DNA of 32,911 bases from NCBI RefSeq assembly GCF_001431665.1, contig NZ_LLXV01000073.1, positions 1 to 32,911 on the forward strand, given 5' to 3'. The DNA comes from Stenotrophomonas beteli. GTDB taxonomy: Bacteria; Pseudomonadota; Gammaproteobacteria; Xanthomonadales; Xanthomonadaceae. Shown one piece after another: positions 7,247 to 17,446 of the stretch. Positions within the stretch are counted from its first letter, which is position 1, and every line of letters begins with the position of its first letter. The notes under the pieces were generated by a model. The model was not told the origin of the DNA. It made no database searches and saw only the letters and a program-made list of their open reading frames with translations. The translations under genes and the position numbers were made by a program.

Positions 7247-10200
7247 ATGAAGAGTGGCTGGCGGCAGTGGTGCCGTGTCATCGCGGGGTTGGGACTGCTG
7301 CTGGGCGCGATCGCCGCCGCTGCGGCGACCCCGGACATGGCTGAAACACCACGCCTGCGCCGCTTCGGGGCCGCCGAAGGATTGCCCTCGCGCATGGTGG
7401 TGGCCCTGGCCGAGGATCGCCAGGGGCACATCTGGGCGGCCACCGACGGCGGCCTTGCCCGCTACGACGGCAACCGCATGCGGGTCTGGGAGCATGATCC
7501 GGACCAGCCAGGTTCGTTGCCCGGCAATGAGATCGAGACGCTGCTGATCGATCCGCTGGACCGGGTGTGGGTGGGCATGAACGGCAAGGGTGTGGCCCGC
7601 CTGGAGGCCGATCGCGCGCGCTTCACGACCTTCGATGCGGTCAACGCCGTCTGCGAGGGACAGTTCTGGGCGCTGGCCTACGCCGAAGACGCCTTGTGGA
7701 TCGGCACCAACAACCATGGCGTCTGCCGCCTTGGCGAAGACGGCAGCGTGCGCCTGTACACCCATGATCCCGCGCATCCCGGCGGGCTGCCCAGCAACAG
7801 CATCTTCACCAGCCTGGTCGATGCGCAGGGCCGGCTGTGGGTGGGTACCGAAGCCGGGGTGGCGCGTTGGAACGGGACCGGGTTCGAGCCGGTGGGTGCA
7901 CGCGAACTGGGCGCGTTGAGTGTGCTCCGGCTCAGTCGCGATGCCGACGGTTCGATCTGGGTGGGCAGCCAGAACGATGGCCTGTACCGCATCGATGCAC
8001 AGGACCGGGTCAGTCGGCCACGCTGGGCCGACAGTGCCCAGCTGCGTTCGGCGCTGGTGCTGGCCGATCGCCAGGGCGGCTACTGGGCCGGCACCTCCGA
8101 TGGGCTGCTGCGGGGGGATGCGGCGGTGCTGCGCCGGCTCGAGGGTGACCGCGGCAGCGGCTTCCTCACCGCACACAGCGGCGTGCTGGATCTGCTGCAG
8201 GACCACGAGGGCGGGCTGTGGGTGGCGCTGCTGACCCAGGGCCTGGCCTACCTGCCGCCGGACTGGCGCCGCTTCTCGATCTGGAACCAGCTGGATGGCA
8301 AGCCACTGGACAGCCAGTACCTGCTGAGCGCGGCCAGCGACGGGCAGAACTACTACGTCGGCTCGGCCCGTGGCGTTTACCGGCTCGATGCGCAGGGCAC
8401 GCTGCGCCTGCTGGCCAGCGACCGCCAGCTCGGCAACGGCGTGGTGTGGTCGGTGCTGCCGCGCCCGGACGGGCGCCTCTGGCTGGGACGCGGCGGGCGC
8501 ATCACCGTGTACGACCCGGCGAGCGGCGCGCTGCAGGATTGGCGCATCGAGGGCAGTGCCGATCTGCGCCAGCGCATCGACCTGATGCGGCAGGCGCCGG
8601 ATGGCACGGTCTGGGTATCGGTGATGGGCCTGGACCTGCAGCAGCGCAGCGCCGAGGGGCGGCTGCTGCGCAGCTATCCGTTGCAGCAGTTCCAGGGCAG
8701 CGCCGACGCACCCATCGAACAGATCCGTTTCGATGACCGCGGCCGTCCCTGGATCATGGGGGAGATGGGGGTCTGGCGCGCACAGGCCGGACGCTTCGAG
8801 GCGGTACCGGGCGTCTCGCGCGGGCCGATCTACGACCTGGTGTGGATCGATCCGCAGCAGTTGTGGCTGGCGCGCCAGGGCGCCTTCGAGCGCTACCAGT
8901 GGGATGGCATGAGCCTGCGGTTGATCCAGCGCATCGACGGGGCTGCGGGCGTGCCACCGGTCAGCATGGGCGGGCTGGCCCTGGCCGACAACGGCCAGCT
9001 GTGGGCCACCACGCCGCGCGGCCTGCTGCGCTGGGATCCCAAGGCACGCCGCCTGCAGCAGTTCAACGAGCGCGATGGCCTGTCCGATGCGGAATTCACC
9101 GGGCGGCCACCGGCGGTCAATGCCGATGGCCGCGTGCTGGCGGTTACCCAGACCGGCCTGGTGGCCTTTGACGTGAATGCCGCTGACAGTGCGCGGCCGC
9201 CTTCCTCGCTGGTGATCGCCGAGGTGCGCGTGCGCCGCGACGATGCGCGTGGCTGGCAGCCGTTGCCGGTCACCGGCACGCTGCTGTTGGGGCCGGATGA
9301 TCGTGACCTGCAGATCGACGCGCGGCTGTTGTCCTACGCCAGCCCGCAGGGCAACCGTTACCGTTTCCGCGTGCAGGGCTATGACCAGGACTGGGTGGAG
9401 CAGGGTGGCGACGGCCAGCGCACGCTGTCGCGGCTGCCGACCGGGCACTACGTCATCGAGGTCCAGGCGGCGTCCTCCAACGGGGCGTGGACCGCTTCGC
9501 AGCGGCTGCAGGTGAAGGTGCTTCCGCCGTGGTGGCGCAGTGGCATGGCCATCTTCGGCTATGTGCTGCTGGGGTCGCTGTTGCTGCTGACGCTGGCCTG
9601 GGCCATCCGTGCACGGCTGCGCCGGCGCCAGCAATGGCAGCTGACCGTGCACAAGCAGCAGCTGGCCGAGCAGGCCTCGCAGGCCAAGAGCCGTTTCCTG
9701 GCCACGCTCGGCCACGAGGTACGCACGCCGATGACCGGCGTGCTGGGCATGAGCGAGCTGCTGCTGGCCACGCCGCTGGACCCGATGCAGCGCAGCTACG
9801 CCGGTTCGATCCAGCAGGCCGGCAGCCACCTGCTGCGTCTGGTCAACGATGCCTTGGACCTGGCCCGCATCGAGGCCGGCCGGCTGGAACTGGACCTGCA
9901 CCCGTTCGATCTGAAGGAGCTGCTCGACCAGGTGCAGGGCCTGATGCAGCCGATGGCACAGCAGCGCCAGCTGGCCTTCCAGCGGGGCGAGGATCCGCCG
10001 GGCCCGATCAGCGTCAGCGGCGATGAAATGCGTGTCCGCCAGATCCTGCTGAACCTGCTGGGCAACGCCATCAAGTTCACCGAGCGCGGGCACGTGGGCC
10101 TGGCGGTGCACCTGCAGGAGCGAGGCGGTGTGTGTTTCGAGGTGCATGACAGCGGCCCGGGCATCAACGCCGAGCAGCAGCAGCGCCTGTTCCATCGATT

Positions 10201-10789
10201 CGAACAGGCCGAGGGGCCGCGCACGGCATCGCGTTATGGCGGCAGTGGGCTGGGCCTGGCGATCTGCCAGGAACTGGCGGTGGCGATGGGCGGGCACATC
10301 GAGGTGGACAGCCAGCCCGGCAAGGGCGCCCGTTTCCGCGTGCAGCTGCCGCTGCCGTGGACCCGGCAGCCAGCGCGCGCCAGCGGAGAACCGGCGGCGC
10401 CGCCGGAGCTGCCCCCGCTGCGCATCCTGCTGGTCGAGGATGATGCGACCGTTGCCGAGGTCATTGCCGGGCTGCTGCGTGGGCGTGGACACGACGTGGT
10501 TCACGTGCTGCACGGCCTGGGCGCATTGTCCGAGATCGCCACCCATCGCTTCGATGTCGGCCTGCTCGACCTCGATCTGCCGGCGCTGGATGGCACCGCC
10601 ATCGCCCGCCAGCTGCGCACGATGGGCTACGAGCTGCCGTTGGTGGCGGTGACCGCGCGCTCCGATGCCTACGCCGAGACGCAGGTGCTGGCCGCAGGAT
10701 TCGACGGCTTCCTGCGCAAGCCGGTCACCGGCGACCTGCTGGTGGCTGCGATCGTCCAGGCGCATGCAAAACGACAAGCGACGGCGTGA
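7247..10789 (+). CDS. Hybrid sensor histidine kinase with 14-repeat propeller sensor (paralog 1)
   Basis: This 1180-residue inner-membrane sensor has a signal peptide to about residue 27. Fourteen propeller repeats of the G-x-hydrophobic-W-x-G-T-x-x-G-L type follow (about 35-650), enough for two seven-bladed propellers, then a Y_Y_Y domain (about 685-762) and one membrane helix (766-787). The cytoplasmic part has HisKA with phospho-acceptor His823 ([10 protein letters not shown]), HATPase with Asn940 (N box) and Asp968 (DSGPGI), and a REC domain from about 1061 with phospho-acceptor Asp1108 (LLDLDLP) and the FLRKP lysine. There is no HPt and no DNA-binding output. The large periplasmic sensor resembles Bacteroides-type hybrid systems for sugars. 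The ligand and output partner are unknown. ATG 7247 is supported by an AGGGGG upstream. Confidence 0.92.
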   Translation: MKSGWRQWCRVIAGLGLLLGAIAAAAATPDMAETPRLRRFGAAEGLPSRMVVALAEDRQGHIWAATDGGLARYDGNRMRVWEHDPDQPGSLPGNEIETLLIDPLDRVWVGMNGKGVARLEADRARFTTFDAVNAVCEGQFWALAYAEDALWIGTNNHGVCRLGEDGSVRLYTHDPAHPGGLPSNSIFTSLVDAQGRLWVGTEAGVARWNGTGFEPVGARELGALSVLRLSRDADGSIWVGSQNDGLYRIDAQDRVSRPRWADSAQLRSALVLADRQGGYWAGTSDGLLRGDAAVLRRLEGDRGSGFLTAHSGVLDLLQDHEGGLWVALLTQGLAYLPPDWRRFSIWNQLDGKPLDSQYLLSAASDGQNYYVGSARGVYRLDAQGTLRLLASDRQLGNGVVWSVLPRPDGRLWLGRGGRITVYDPASGALQDWRIEGSADLRQRIDLMRQAPDGTVWVSVMGLDLQQRSAEGRLLRSYPLQQFQGSADAPIEQIRFDDRGRPWIMGEMGVWRAQAGRFEAVPGVSRGPIYDLVWIDPQQLWLARQGAFERYQWDGMSLRLIQRIDGAAGVPPVSMGGLALADNGQLWATTPRGLLRWDPKARRLQQFNERDGLSDAEFTGRPPAVNADGRVLAVTQTGLVAFDVNAADSARPPSSLVIAEVRVRRDDARGWQPLPVTGTLLLGPDDRDLQIDARLLSYASPQGNRYRFRVQGYDQDWVEQGGDGQRTLSRLPTGHYVIEVQAASSNGAWTASQRLQVKVLPPWWRSGMAIFGYVLLGSLLLLTLAWAIRARLRRRQQWQLTVHKQQLAEQASQAKSRFLATLGHEVRTPMTGVLGMSELLLATPLDPMQRSYAGSIQQAGSHLLRLVNDALDLARIEAGRLELDLHPFDLKELLDQVQGLMQPMAQQRQLAFQRGEDPPGPISVSGDEMRVRQILLNLLGNAIKFTERGHVGLAVHLQERGGVCFEVHDSGPGINAEQQQRLFHRFEQAEGPRTASRYGGSGLGLAICQELAVAMGGHIEVDSQPGKGARFRVQLPLPWTRQPARASGEPAAPPELPPLRILLVEDDATVAEVIAGLLRGRGHDVVHVLHGLGALSEIATHRFDVGLLDLDLPALDGTAIARQLRTMGYELPLVAVTARSDAYAETQVLAAGFDGFLRKPVTGDLLVAAIVQAHAKRQATA

Positions 10790-10840
10790 CTGCGGCGTTG
10801 CTTGGCGTGAAGGGTACGACTTTCGGTTTACCATGCCGAC

Positions 10841-10855
10841 GCCCGCCGTGCGGGC
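10841..10855. other. Small hairpin between the two kinase genes
   Basis: GCCCG (10841-10845) and CGGGC (10851-10855) flank a 5-base loop in the 81-base gap. There is no T-run after it, so it is a weak attenuator candidate at best. Confidence 0.3.
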
Positions 10856-10873
10856 ATCATCAGATCCAGCATG

Positions 10874-10879
10874 AGGAGG
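10874..10879 (+). promoter_or_regulatory. AGGAGG ribosome site that sets the start of kinase 2
   Basis: A perfect AGGAGG lies inside the first codons of the longest reading (ATG at 10871). It is 6 bases before GTG 10886 and 9 before GTG 10889. No ribosome site precedes ATG 10871, so translation most likely starts at a GTG. Confidence 0.7.
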
Positions 10880-10885
10880 CCATCG

Positions 10886-13800
10886 GTGGTGTATCTGCGG
10901 GCGGCGATGCTGCTGCTGGTCCTGCTGTGCTGCGCGTCGCCGGTTGCTGCACAGCCGGTGCCGCCGAGTCCGCGACAGGTGACCGTGTTCGATGGCCTGC
11001 CGTCCAACACCGTCAACCGCATGGCCGAAGACCGTTACGGCTACCTGTGGATCGCCACCAACGACGGCCTGGCCCGTTACGATGGGCGTACCTACCGGGT
11101 CTGGCGCTCGGAAGATGGCCTGCGCGACAACCGCATCTGGACGGTGCTGGTCGATGCCCGCAACCAGTTGTGGATCGGCACCGAGAATGCGGGCCTGGTG
11201 CGGATGTCGGCCGACCGCCGCCAGCTGCACTTCTACGACCGCAGCAGCCAGCCACTGATGGGGACCAACACGGTCTGGAGCCTGGCCAGCACGCCGGATG
11301 GCTCGATCTGGTTCGGCACCCATGAGGGTGGCCTGTACCGGCTGGACAGCCACGACCGCCTGCAGCGTTTCCTGCCCGAGCCGAACAACCCGCGCAGCCT
11401 GCCCTCATCGTCGGTGCCGTACCTGGCCACGCTCGCCGATGGCAGCCTGTGGATCGGCACCAAGCATGGGGTCGCGCGCTGGACCGGTACCGATTTCGAA
11501 CGCGTCGGCACCGACATCATTCCCAGTCCACTGATCAACGGGCTGACCACCGAGCCCGATGGCAGCCTGTGGATCAGCACCATGGCCGGTGCCACGGTGC
11601 GTCGCCCGGACGGTCGCTTCGAAGCGCCGCCGTGGAAACTGCCTCCGGGCGAGCAGGTGCTGGGCATGATGCTGCGCGATGAGCAGGGAGGGCACTGGCT
11701 GGATACCCGCACCGGCCTGGGCCGCGCGGTCGACGGCCAGTACCAGACCGTGCCGCTGTACAGCGCGATCGCACGTGGGCCGGTACGCCCCAACTGGACC
11801 GGCACCTACGAGGACCGGGAAGGCGGCATCTGGCTGGCGAGTACCAATGCCGGGCTGTGGCACCTGCTGCCGCGCTGGTGGCAGTTCTCCGTGCTGTCGC
11901 GCCTGGAGGATGACCCCAGCTCGCTGCGCAACGCGCTCGTGCTCGGTACCAGCGCTTCGCGCAATGGCGGCGTATGGGCGGTCGGCGGGCACGGCGCGCT
12001 GGACCGCTTCGATCCCAGGACCGGCAAGGTCGAACAGCACCGGACCTGGGTCAATGGCATGCATTGGTTGACCTCGGTGCGCGAAGACCGCCACGGCCAG
12101 GTCTGGGTCGGTTCGACCGATGCCTTGATCCGTTACGACCCGCAGCGCCGTGAGCTGCGCCGATGGGGGCGCGAGGCCGGTGCCGACGCCGCCATGGAAG
12201 GGGTGGTCGAGGCGTTGATGACCTGTGACGGCGACAGTCTCTGGCTGATGCTGCCTTCGGGCCTGCAGCAGCGTGACCTCGACGGTCACGTGCGGCAGCA
12301 GCTGGACAACGGGGAACGCGGATTGCAGCAGGGCCAGCTCAACCTCGATGTCGAATGCGGGCCGCAGGATCATATCTGGCTGGCCAGCAGCCGCGGATTG
12401 CTGCAATGGCTGCCCGACAGCGGGCGTTTCCAGCCGGTGCCGGGCGCACCGGCAACGGCGATCCACGCGTTGCACGTCGGTCGCGATGGCCAGGTCTGGC
12501 TGTCCGAGGATGGCCGCCTGTCGCGCTACCGCTGGAGCCAGGGCCGCCTGGAACGGCAGGCAGTGATCGGCGCGGAACAGGGATACCCGGCCATTTCCGC
12601 CTCCGGTCTGGTGGTCGATGGCCAGGGCGTGGCCTGGGCGACCAGCGCGCGCGGCCTGGTGCGGGTGAGTGCCGATGGCCAGAGCGTGCGCCTGTACGGC
12701 GTGCACGACGGCCTGCCCAGCCAGGAATTCCGCGAACACACCTTGATCGCGTCGGCGGACGGCCATCTGGTGGCCGGTACCCCGGCCGGTGCGGTGGTGT
12801 TCGATCCGTCGCAGGTGCGGCCTTCGGTGCGGCGCGCGCCGCTGGTGATCGAACGGGTGGAAGTGCGCCGCAACGAGCAGGTGCTGGACATGACCCACGA
12901 TGCACCGTTGCAGATCGCCGACGGCGACCGCGACCTGCGCATCGTCGCGCGGCTGTTGTCCTTTGCAGATTCGGCGTCCAACACCTATCGCTACCGCCTG
13001 GCCGGTTATGACCCGGACTGGGTCGAAGTCGGGCCGGCCGGCGAGCGCCTGTTCTCGCGGCTGGCACCGGGCAGCTATCGGCTGGAAGTGCAGGCGCGCT
13101 CGGCCGATCACGTCTGGTCGCGGGTGCAGAGCCTGGAGTTCCGCGTGCAGCCGCCCTGGTGGCGCAGCCTGTCCGGGCTGCTGGTGCTGGCGTCGATCGC
13201 GCTGCTGCTGACCAGCTGGTTCGCGTGGCTCTATCGCCGCCGCCTGCAACGCCGCCACGCTTATCAGCTGGCGTTGCACAAGCAGGAGCTGGCCGAACAG
13301 GCATCGGCCGCCAAGACCCGTTTCCTGGCCAATCTGGGCCATGAGATCCGCACCCCGATGACGGGCGTGCTGGGCATGAGTGAACTGTTGCTGGCCTCGC
13401 CGCTGGACCCGCAGCAGCGGGGCTACACGCAGTCGATCCGGCATGCCGGTGAGCACCTGCTGCATCTGGTCAACGATGCGCTGGATCTGGCACGGATCGA
13501 ATCCGGGCGGCTGGAGCTGCAGTCCAAGCCGTTCGCGCTGAGCTGCCTGCTGCAGGATCTGGCCGCGCTGATGGGCCCGCTGGCGGCACAGAAGGGGTTG
13601 CACTTCAGCCTGGACAACCAGTTGCCTGCAGGCCTGCAGGCCACCGGCGATGCCATGCGGGTGCGGCAGATCCTGCTCAATCTGCTGTCCAACGCGGTCA
13701 AGTTCACCAGCCGCGGCACCATCACCCTGCACGCACGCAGCGACGGCGACCTGCGCGCGCTGCACTTCGAAGTGCGCGACACCGGACCCGGCATCAGTCA

Positions 13801-14413
13801 GGAACAACAGCAACGCCTGTTCCGTCGATTCGAGCAGGCCGATGGCGCGCGCACCGCCGCACAGTACGGTGGCAGTGGCCTGGGCCTGGCGATCTGCCGT
13901 GAGCTGGCGCAGGCGATGCAGGGCCGCATCCAGGTGGAGAGCCAGTTGGGGCGCGGCACTTGTTTCGGCGTGACGCTGCCGTTGCCGCTGGTGGTCGACG
14001 CTGATGCGGAGACGGCCGCTGGAGTGGAACGCGATGAAGCCACGCGCCTGCCGCCGTTGCGGATACTGCTGGTGGAAGACGATGACACCGTGGCCGACGT
14101 CATGCGCGGATTGCTGAGTGCGCGAGGGCATGACGTGGTGCATGCGGGGCACGCGCTGGCTGCACTGCGTGAGATCAGCGCTGGTGACTTCGACGTTGGT
14201 CTGCTCGACCTGGACCTGCCGGGCCTGAGTGGCTTCGAGCTGGCCCAGCATCTGCGCAACCAGGGCTACATACTGCCGCTGCTGGCGGTGACCGCGCGCA
14301 CCGATCCGGACCTGCAGCAGCAGGTGGAGGCGGCCGGCATCGGCGGCTTCCTGCGCAAGCCAGTCACCGGTGAGCTGCTGATGGAAGCGATCGCGCGGGT
14401 CATGGGCAGGTAA
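10886..14413 (+). CDS. Hybrid sensor histidine kinase with 14-repeat propeller sensor (paralog 2)
   Basis: This tandem paralog of the preceding gene has the same domain order: signal peptide (about residues 1-22 from the GTG start), 14 propeller repeats, Y_Y_Y, one membrane helix, HisKA with His819 (GHEIRTPMTG), HATPase ([16 protein letters not shown]) and REC with Asp1108 (LLDLDLPGLSG). It has 1175 residues from GTG 10886, or 1180 from ATG 10871. The kinase and receiver parts share long identical stretches with paralog 1 (for example [11 protein letters not shown] and FLRKPVTG), while the propellers differ much more. This fits duplication followed by a change of ligand. It also lacks HPt and output domains. 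The 81-base spacing suggests co-transcription, and mixed dimers are possible. Confidence 0.92.
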   Translation: MVYLRAAMLLLVLLCCASPVAAQPVPPSPRQVTVFDGLPSNTVNRMAEDRYGYLWIATNDGLARYDGRTYRVWRSEDGLRDNRIWTVLVDARNQLWIGTENAGLVRMSADRRQLHFYDRSSQPLMGTNTVWSLASTPDGSIWFGTHEGGLYRLDSHDRLQRFLPEPNNPRSLPSSSVPYLATLADGSLWIGTKHGVARWTGTDFERVGTDIIPSPLINGLTTEPDGSLWISTMAGATVRRPDGRFEAPPWKLPPGEQVLGMMLRDEQGGHWLDTRTGLGRAVDGQYQTVPLYSAIARGPVRPNWTGTYEDREGGIWLASTNAGLWHLLPRWWQFSVLSRLEDDPSSLRNALVLGTSASRNGGVWAVGGHGALDRFDPRTGKVEQHRTWVNGMHWLTSVREDRHGQVWVGSTDALIRYDPQRRELRRWGREAGADAAMEGVVEALMTCDGDSLWLMLPSGLQQRDLDGHVRQQLDNGERGLQQGQLNLDVECGPQDHIWLASSRGLLQWLPDSGRFQPVPGAPATAIHALHVGRDGQVWLSEDGRLSRYRWSQGRLERQAVIGAEQGYPAISASGLVVDGQGVAWATSARGLVRVSADGQSVRLYGVHDGLPSQEFREHTLIASADGHLVAGTPAGAVVFDPSQVRPSVRRAPLVIERVEVRRNEQVLDMTHDAPLQIADGDRDLRIVARLLSFADSASNTYRYRLAGYDPDWVEVGPAGERLFSRLAPGSYRLEVQARSADHVWSRVQSLEFRVQPPWWRSLSGLLVLASIALLLTSWFAWLYRRRLQRRHAYQLALHKQELAEQASAAKTRFLANLGHEIRTPMTGVLGMSELLLASPLDPQQRGYTQSIRHAGEHLLHLVNDALDLARIESGRLELQSKPFALSCLLQDLAALMGPLAAQKGLHFSLDNQLPAGLQATGDAMRVRQILLNLLSNAVKFTSRGTITLHARSDGDLRALHFEVRDTGPGISQEQQQRLFRRFEQADGARTAAQYGGSGLGLAICRELAQAMQGRIQVESQLGRGTCFGVTLPLPLVVDADAETAAGVERDEATRLPPLRILLVEDDDTVADVMRGLLSARGHDVVHAGHALAALREISAGDFDVGLLDLDLPGLSGFELAQHLRNQGYILPLLAVTARTDPDLQQQVEAAGIGGFLRKPVTGELLMEAIARVMGR

Positions 14414-14581
14414 GGGGTTCGGCAGGGCCTGCGGTTCTGGTACGCGCCATCGCATGCGCGCTGTCGCTCCCACGTTTCGCTGCGCGAAACGCGGGCCCCT
14501 CTTGCCAATACCCACACCCCCGCCGCTTCGCGGCCGCCCCCTGACTCAGGGGGCTCTCCCCCAGACGTGTCCCAGCAGCCA

Positions 14582-14604
14582 GTAGATCCGCGCCATGCGT
14601 GGAT
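14582..14604 (+). repeat. SMAG-type palindromic unit
   Basis: It has a GTAG head followed by an imperfect ATCCGCGC/GCGTGGAT stem around CAT. It is a single copy within the hairpin block. Confidence 0.75.
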
Positions 14605-14625
14605 GCGTTTCGATTTCAATTCGAA

Positions 14626-14705
14626 GTCGCAGTGCGGGGTGTCAGCGGCATGGATGCGGCTGCCAAGCCTACAGGGACGTACTTGCGGCGTCCCCGCACT
14701 GCGAC
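14626..14705. repeat. 80-bp intergenic palindrome with 14-bp arms
   Basis: The arms at 14626-14639 and 14692-14705 are exact reverse complements. The right arm runs into a C-rich end. The 52-base interior has no open frame. This looks like a dispersed non-coding repeat, but other copies cannot be counted from this window. Confidence 0.65.
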
Positions 14706-14800
14706 ACCCCCCCGCCATCCCACGAAATGCCTGTTTTCGCCGTTGCTGTTGCCTTGGCTTGAAGCCTCTGCAGGTGCAGGGCGCGGCCCTGCCGAACCCC

Positions 14801-16249
14801 TTACTCCGCGACGTGCTCGACCTGCCGTGGCTCTGGCTTGGTATCGGGCAGCTGCCAGAAGATCAACGTCGAGGTCAGCGTGATCGCGCCCACGCACAGG
14901 AACGTTGCATGCAGCGCGGCGGTGGCGCTGTTGCTGTCCAGGTGGTTGCCGAACGCGGCCAGCAGGCTGCCGGCCGCAGCAGCACCAAAGCCGGCGGCGA
15001 GCATCATCACCATCGACAGCAGGCTGTTGCCGGAACTGGCGAATTCGCGGTCGAGGTCACGCAGGGTCACGGTGTTCATCACGGTGAACTGCAGCGAATT
15101 GACCGCCCCGAAGAACGCCAGCTGCAGCAGGCGCCAGGCCAGGTGCTGGCCGGGTGTCATCAGGATGAAGCTGGCCATCGCCAGCCCGACCAGCACCGTA
15201 TTGACCATCAGGACGCGCCGATAGCCGAAGCGCTCCACCAGCTTCACCGCCAGCTGCTTGGAGACCATGCCGGCGGCAGCCACCGGCACCATCATCAGGC
15301 CGGCATGCATCGGGCCCAGGCCCAGGCCGACCTGCAGCAGCAGGGGGATCAGCATCGGCATGGCGCTGCTGCCGATGCGTGAGAACAGGTTGCCGAGGAT
15401 GCCGATGCGGTAGCTGGGCACGCGGAACAGGGCCAGTGAGAACAACGGCGCGGTCGAATTGGCCGCATGCAGCCAGTAGCCGACCAGCGCCGCCAGACCG
15501 GCCACGGTCATCAGCATCACCAGCGCGTGCGGCGTGCCCAGCCCGGAAATCCCGTCCAGTGCCAGCGACAGCACCACCATTGCAAAGGCCAGCATGATGT
15601 AGCCGCGCAGGTCGAAGCGGGTGCGATGGCTGGCGTAGTGGTCGGGCATGATCTTCATCGCTGCGACGAACCCGATCACGCCGATCGGCAGGTTGATCAG
15701 GAACACCCAGTGCCAGGAGGCAATCTCCACCAGCCAGCCGCCCAGGGTCGGGCCGATCAGCGGGCCCACCAGCGCCGGGATGGCGATGAAGCTCATCGCG
15801 CGCAGGAAATCCTCGCGTGGCACCGAGCGCATCACCGCCAGCCGGCCGACCGGCAGCAGCATCGCGCCACCGATGCCCTGCAGCACGCGCGCGCCGACCA
15901 GCTGGTGTAGATGCTGGGCCAGCGCGCAGGCCAGCGAGCCGAGGGTGAACAGGATGATCGCTACCAGGAAGGTGCGGCGGGTGCCATAGCGGTCGGCGAT
16001 CCAGCCGGAGGCGGGGATGAAGGTGGCGACCGCCAGCGCGTAGCTGAACACCACCGACTGCATCTGCAGCGGGCTTTCGCCCAGGCTCTTGGCCATCGCC
16101 GGCAGGGCGGTGTTGACGATGGTCGAATCGAGCATCTGCATGAAGATCGCCAGCGAAACCAGCCATAGAAGCGGGCGGAAACGGGCGTATTCGGCGGCGG
16201 ATGCGGCGGTGTCGGGTGCGGGCGCGCCTGTGGGCGACGGTTCGGACAT
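14801..16249 (-). CDS. mdtD: MdtD-like multidrug exporter, MFS DHA2 family
   Basis: This 482-residue inner-membrane proton-driven exporter has many hydrophobic helices in the 13-14 segment DHA2 pattern. It shares stretches with E. coli MdtD that are rare elsewhere: LDSTIVNTALPAMAKSLGES, the PASGW motif, VGRLAVM...VPRE, and SSGNSLLSM near the C-terminus. The ATG at 16249 is preferred to an in-frame TTG at 16291. Neither has a good ribosome site. It lies 89 bases after hemE on the same strand, and the gap holds an 8-bp inverted repeat (16282-16289 / 16303-16310). Co-transcription with hemE is therefore possible but not certain. No RND partner genes (mdtABC) are beside it. The substrate cannot be read from sequence. 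Confidence 0.88.
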   Translation of the reverse strand: MSEPSPTGAPAPDTAASAAEYARFRPLLWLVSLAIFMQMLDSTIVNTALPAMAKSLGESPLQMQSVVFSYALAVATFIPASGWIADRYGTRRTFLVAIILFTLGSLACALAQHLHQLVGARVLQGIGGAMLLPVGRLAVMRSVPREDFLRAMSFIAIPALVGPLIGPTLGGWLVEIASWHWVFLINLPIGVIGFVAAMKIMPDHYASHRTRFDLRGYIMLAFAMVVLSLALDGISGLGTPHALVMLMTVAGLAALVGYWLHAANSTAPLFSLALFRVPSYRIGILGNLFSRIGSSAMPMLIPLLLQVGLGLGPMHAGLMMVPVAAAGMVSKQLAVKLVERFGYRRVLMVNTVLVGLAMASFILMTPGQHLAWRLLQLAFFGAVNSLQFTVMNTVTLRDLDREFASSGNSLLSMVMMLAAGFGAAAAGSLLAAFGNHLDSNSATAALHATFLCVGAITLTSTLIFWQLPDTKPEPRQVEHVAE

Positions 16250-16338
16250 GACGTGGGGGCCGGTGCAGCGTGGGGCGCCATGATCGCGCAATGCGGGTCA
16301 CGGCGCGATCAACGCCGCGCCGTGGCCCGTGCCGGGGT

Positions 16339-17412
16339 TCAGCGCTGGCTGTGCGCGTGCACCGCGTCGACCAGCACCTGCACGTGCGCCGGATCCATGT
16401 CCGGCGACATGCCATGGCCGAGATTGAACACATGGCCCTCGCGCGAACCGCCGTTGCCGGCGGCATAGGTGTCGAGCACGCGTGCGGCGGCAGCGGCGAT
16501 CGCATCCGGCGAGGCGTACAGCGTGGTCGGGTCGAGGTTGCCCTGCAGGGCGACGCGGCCGCCGGTGCGGCGCATCGCCTCATCCAGGTCCAGGGTCCAG
16601 TCCAGGCCCAGCGCGTCGGCGCCGGTCTGCGACAGCGCTTCCAGGTGCAGGCCGGTGCCCTTGCCGAACAGGATCAGCGGCGTGCGTTCGCTGCCTTGGC
16701 CACGCTCCAGGCCTTCGGCGATGCGCTGCAGGTAGCGCAGCGAGAACTCGCGGTACATCGCCGGCGACAGCACGCCGCCCCAGGTGTCGAACACCTGCAG
16801 CGCCTGCGCACCGGCCGCACGCTGCGCACCGAGGTAGGCGATCACCGCCTCGGTGGTGACCTCCAGCAGGCGGTGCAGGGCCTGCGGGTGGTTAAGCGCC
16901 ATCGCCTTGATGCGCGCGAAGTCCTTGCTGCCGCCGCCTTCGACCATGTAGCAGGCCAGCGTCCACGGGCTGCCGGAGAAGCCGATCAGCGGCACCTGGC
17001 CGTCCAGTTCGCGGCGGATCAGCCGCACCGCATCCATCACATAGCCCAGGTCCTGCTCCATGTCCGGCACCGCCAACCTGGCGATGGCGGCTTCATCACG
17101 TACCGGGTGGCGGAACTTCGGGCCTTCGCCTTCGACGAAGTACAGCTCCAGGCCCATCGCGTCGGGAATGGTGAGGATGTCCGAGAACAGGATGGCCGCG
17201 TCCAGCGGGAAGCGGCGCAGCGGTTGCAGGGTGACTTCGCAGGCGATCTCCGGGGTCTTGGCCATGGCCAGGAAGCTGCCGGCCTTGGCCCGGGTCGCAC
17301 GGTATTCCGGCAGGTAGCGGCCGGCCTGGCGCATCAGCCAGACGGGCGTGCAATCCACCGGTTCGCGGCGCAGGGCGCGCAGCAGGCGATCGTTGCGGAG
17401 AGGGCTGGTCAC
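16339..17412 (-). CDS. hemE: Uroporphyrinogen decarboxylase
   Basis: This 357-residue cytosolic enzyme of heme synthesis removes four acetate carboxyls from uroporphyrinogen III to give coproporphyrinogen III. Family landmarks are [12 protein letters not shown] (Arg28, Arg32), LFSDIL with Asp78, [30 protein letters not shown] and FNLGHG. Length and order match the family. GTG 17412 is chosen as the start because AAGGA lies nine bases before it and the product then begins MTSPLRNDR like its relatives. The ATG at 17421 directly abuts AAGGA and is less likely. It follows the WGR mini-gene by 34 bases and is probably co-transcribed with it. Confidence 0.95.
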   Translation of the reverse strand: MTSPLRNDRLLRALRREPVDCTPVWLMRQAGRYLPEYRATRAKAGSFLAMAKTPEIACEVTLQPLRRFPLDAAILFSDILTIPDAMGLELYFVEGEGPKFRHPVRDEAAIARLAVPDMEQDLGYVMDAVRLIRRELDGQVPLIGFSGSPWTLACYMVEGGGSKDFARIKAMALNHPQALHRLLEVTTEAVIAYLGAQRAAGAQALQVFDTWGGVLSPAMYREFSLRYLQRIAEGLERGQGSERTPLILFGKGTGLHLEALSQTGADALGLDWTLDLDEAMRRTGGRVALQGNLDPTTLYASPDAIAAAAARVLDTYAAGNGGSREGHVFNLGHGMSPDMDPAHVQVLVDAVHAHSQR

Positions 17413-17446
17413 GATGGGCATTCCTTGGACGAAGTGGGCAGCGGCG

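Larger units (their letters stand above)
14414..14800. repeat. Gene-free block of hairpins and palindromic repeats
   Basis: No credible gene lies in these 387 bases. They hold a CGTTTCG/CGAAACG hairpin (14473-14491), a GCCGC/GCGGC hairpin (about 14522-14534), a palindrome CCCCCTGA-C-TCAGGGGG (about 14537-14553), one SMAG unit (14582-14604) and a larger inverted repeat with arms GTCGCAGTGCGGGG (14626-14639) and its exact complement (14692-14705). The block separates the convergent kinase 2 (+) and mdtD (-) genes and probably ends transcription from both sides. Confidence 0.75.

Noticed and set aside
7118..11353. Very long minus-strand open frame joined upstream of yceI (1638 codons in all)
   Set aside because: Only the last 226 codons or so are a real YceI protein. 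The rest is antisense to kinase 1, with a His/Gln/Arg-rich composition typical of shadow frames in GC-rich genes.
11405..14515. Minus-strand open frame of 1036 codons opposite kinase 2
   Set aside because: It is a shadow of a clearly recognised kinase gene, with no domain pattern and biased composition.
15057..16583. Minus-strand 508-codon frame overlapping mdtD and hemE
   Set aside because: It is out of frame with both recognised proteins and Arg/Pro-rich, so it is a shadow.
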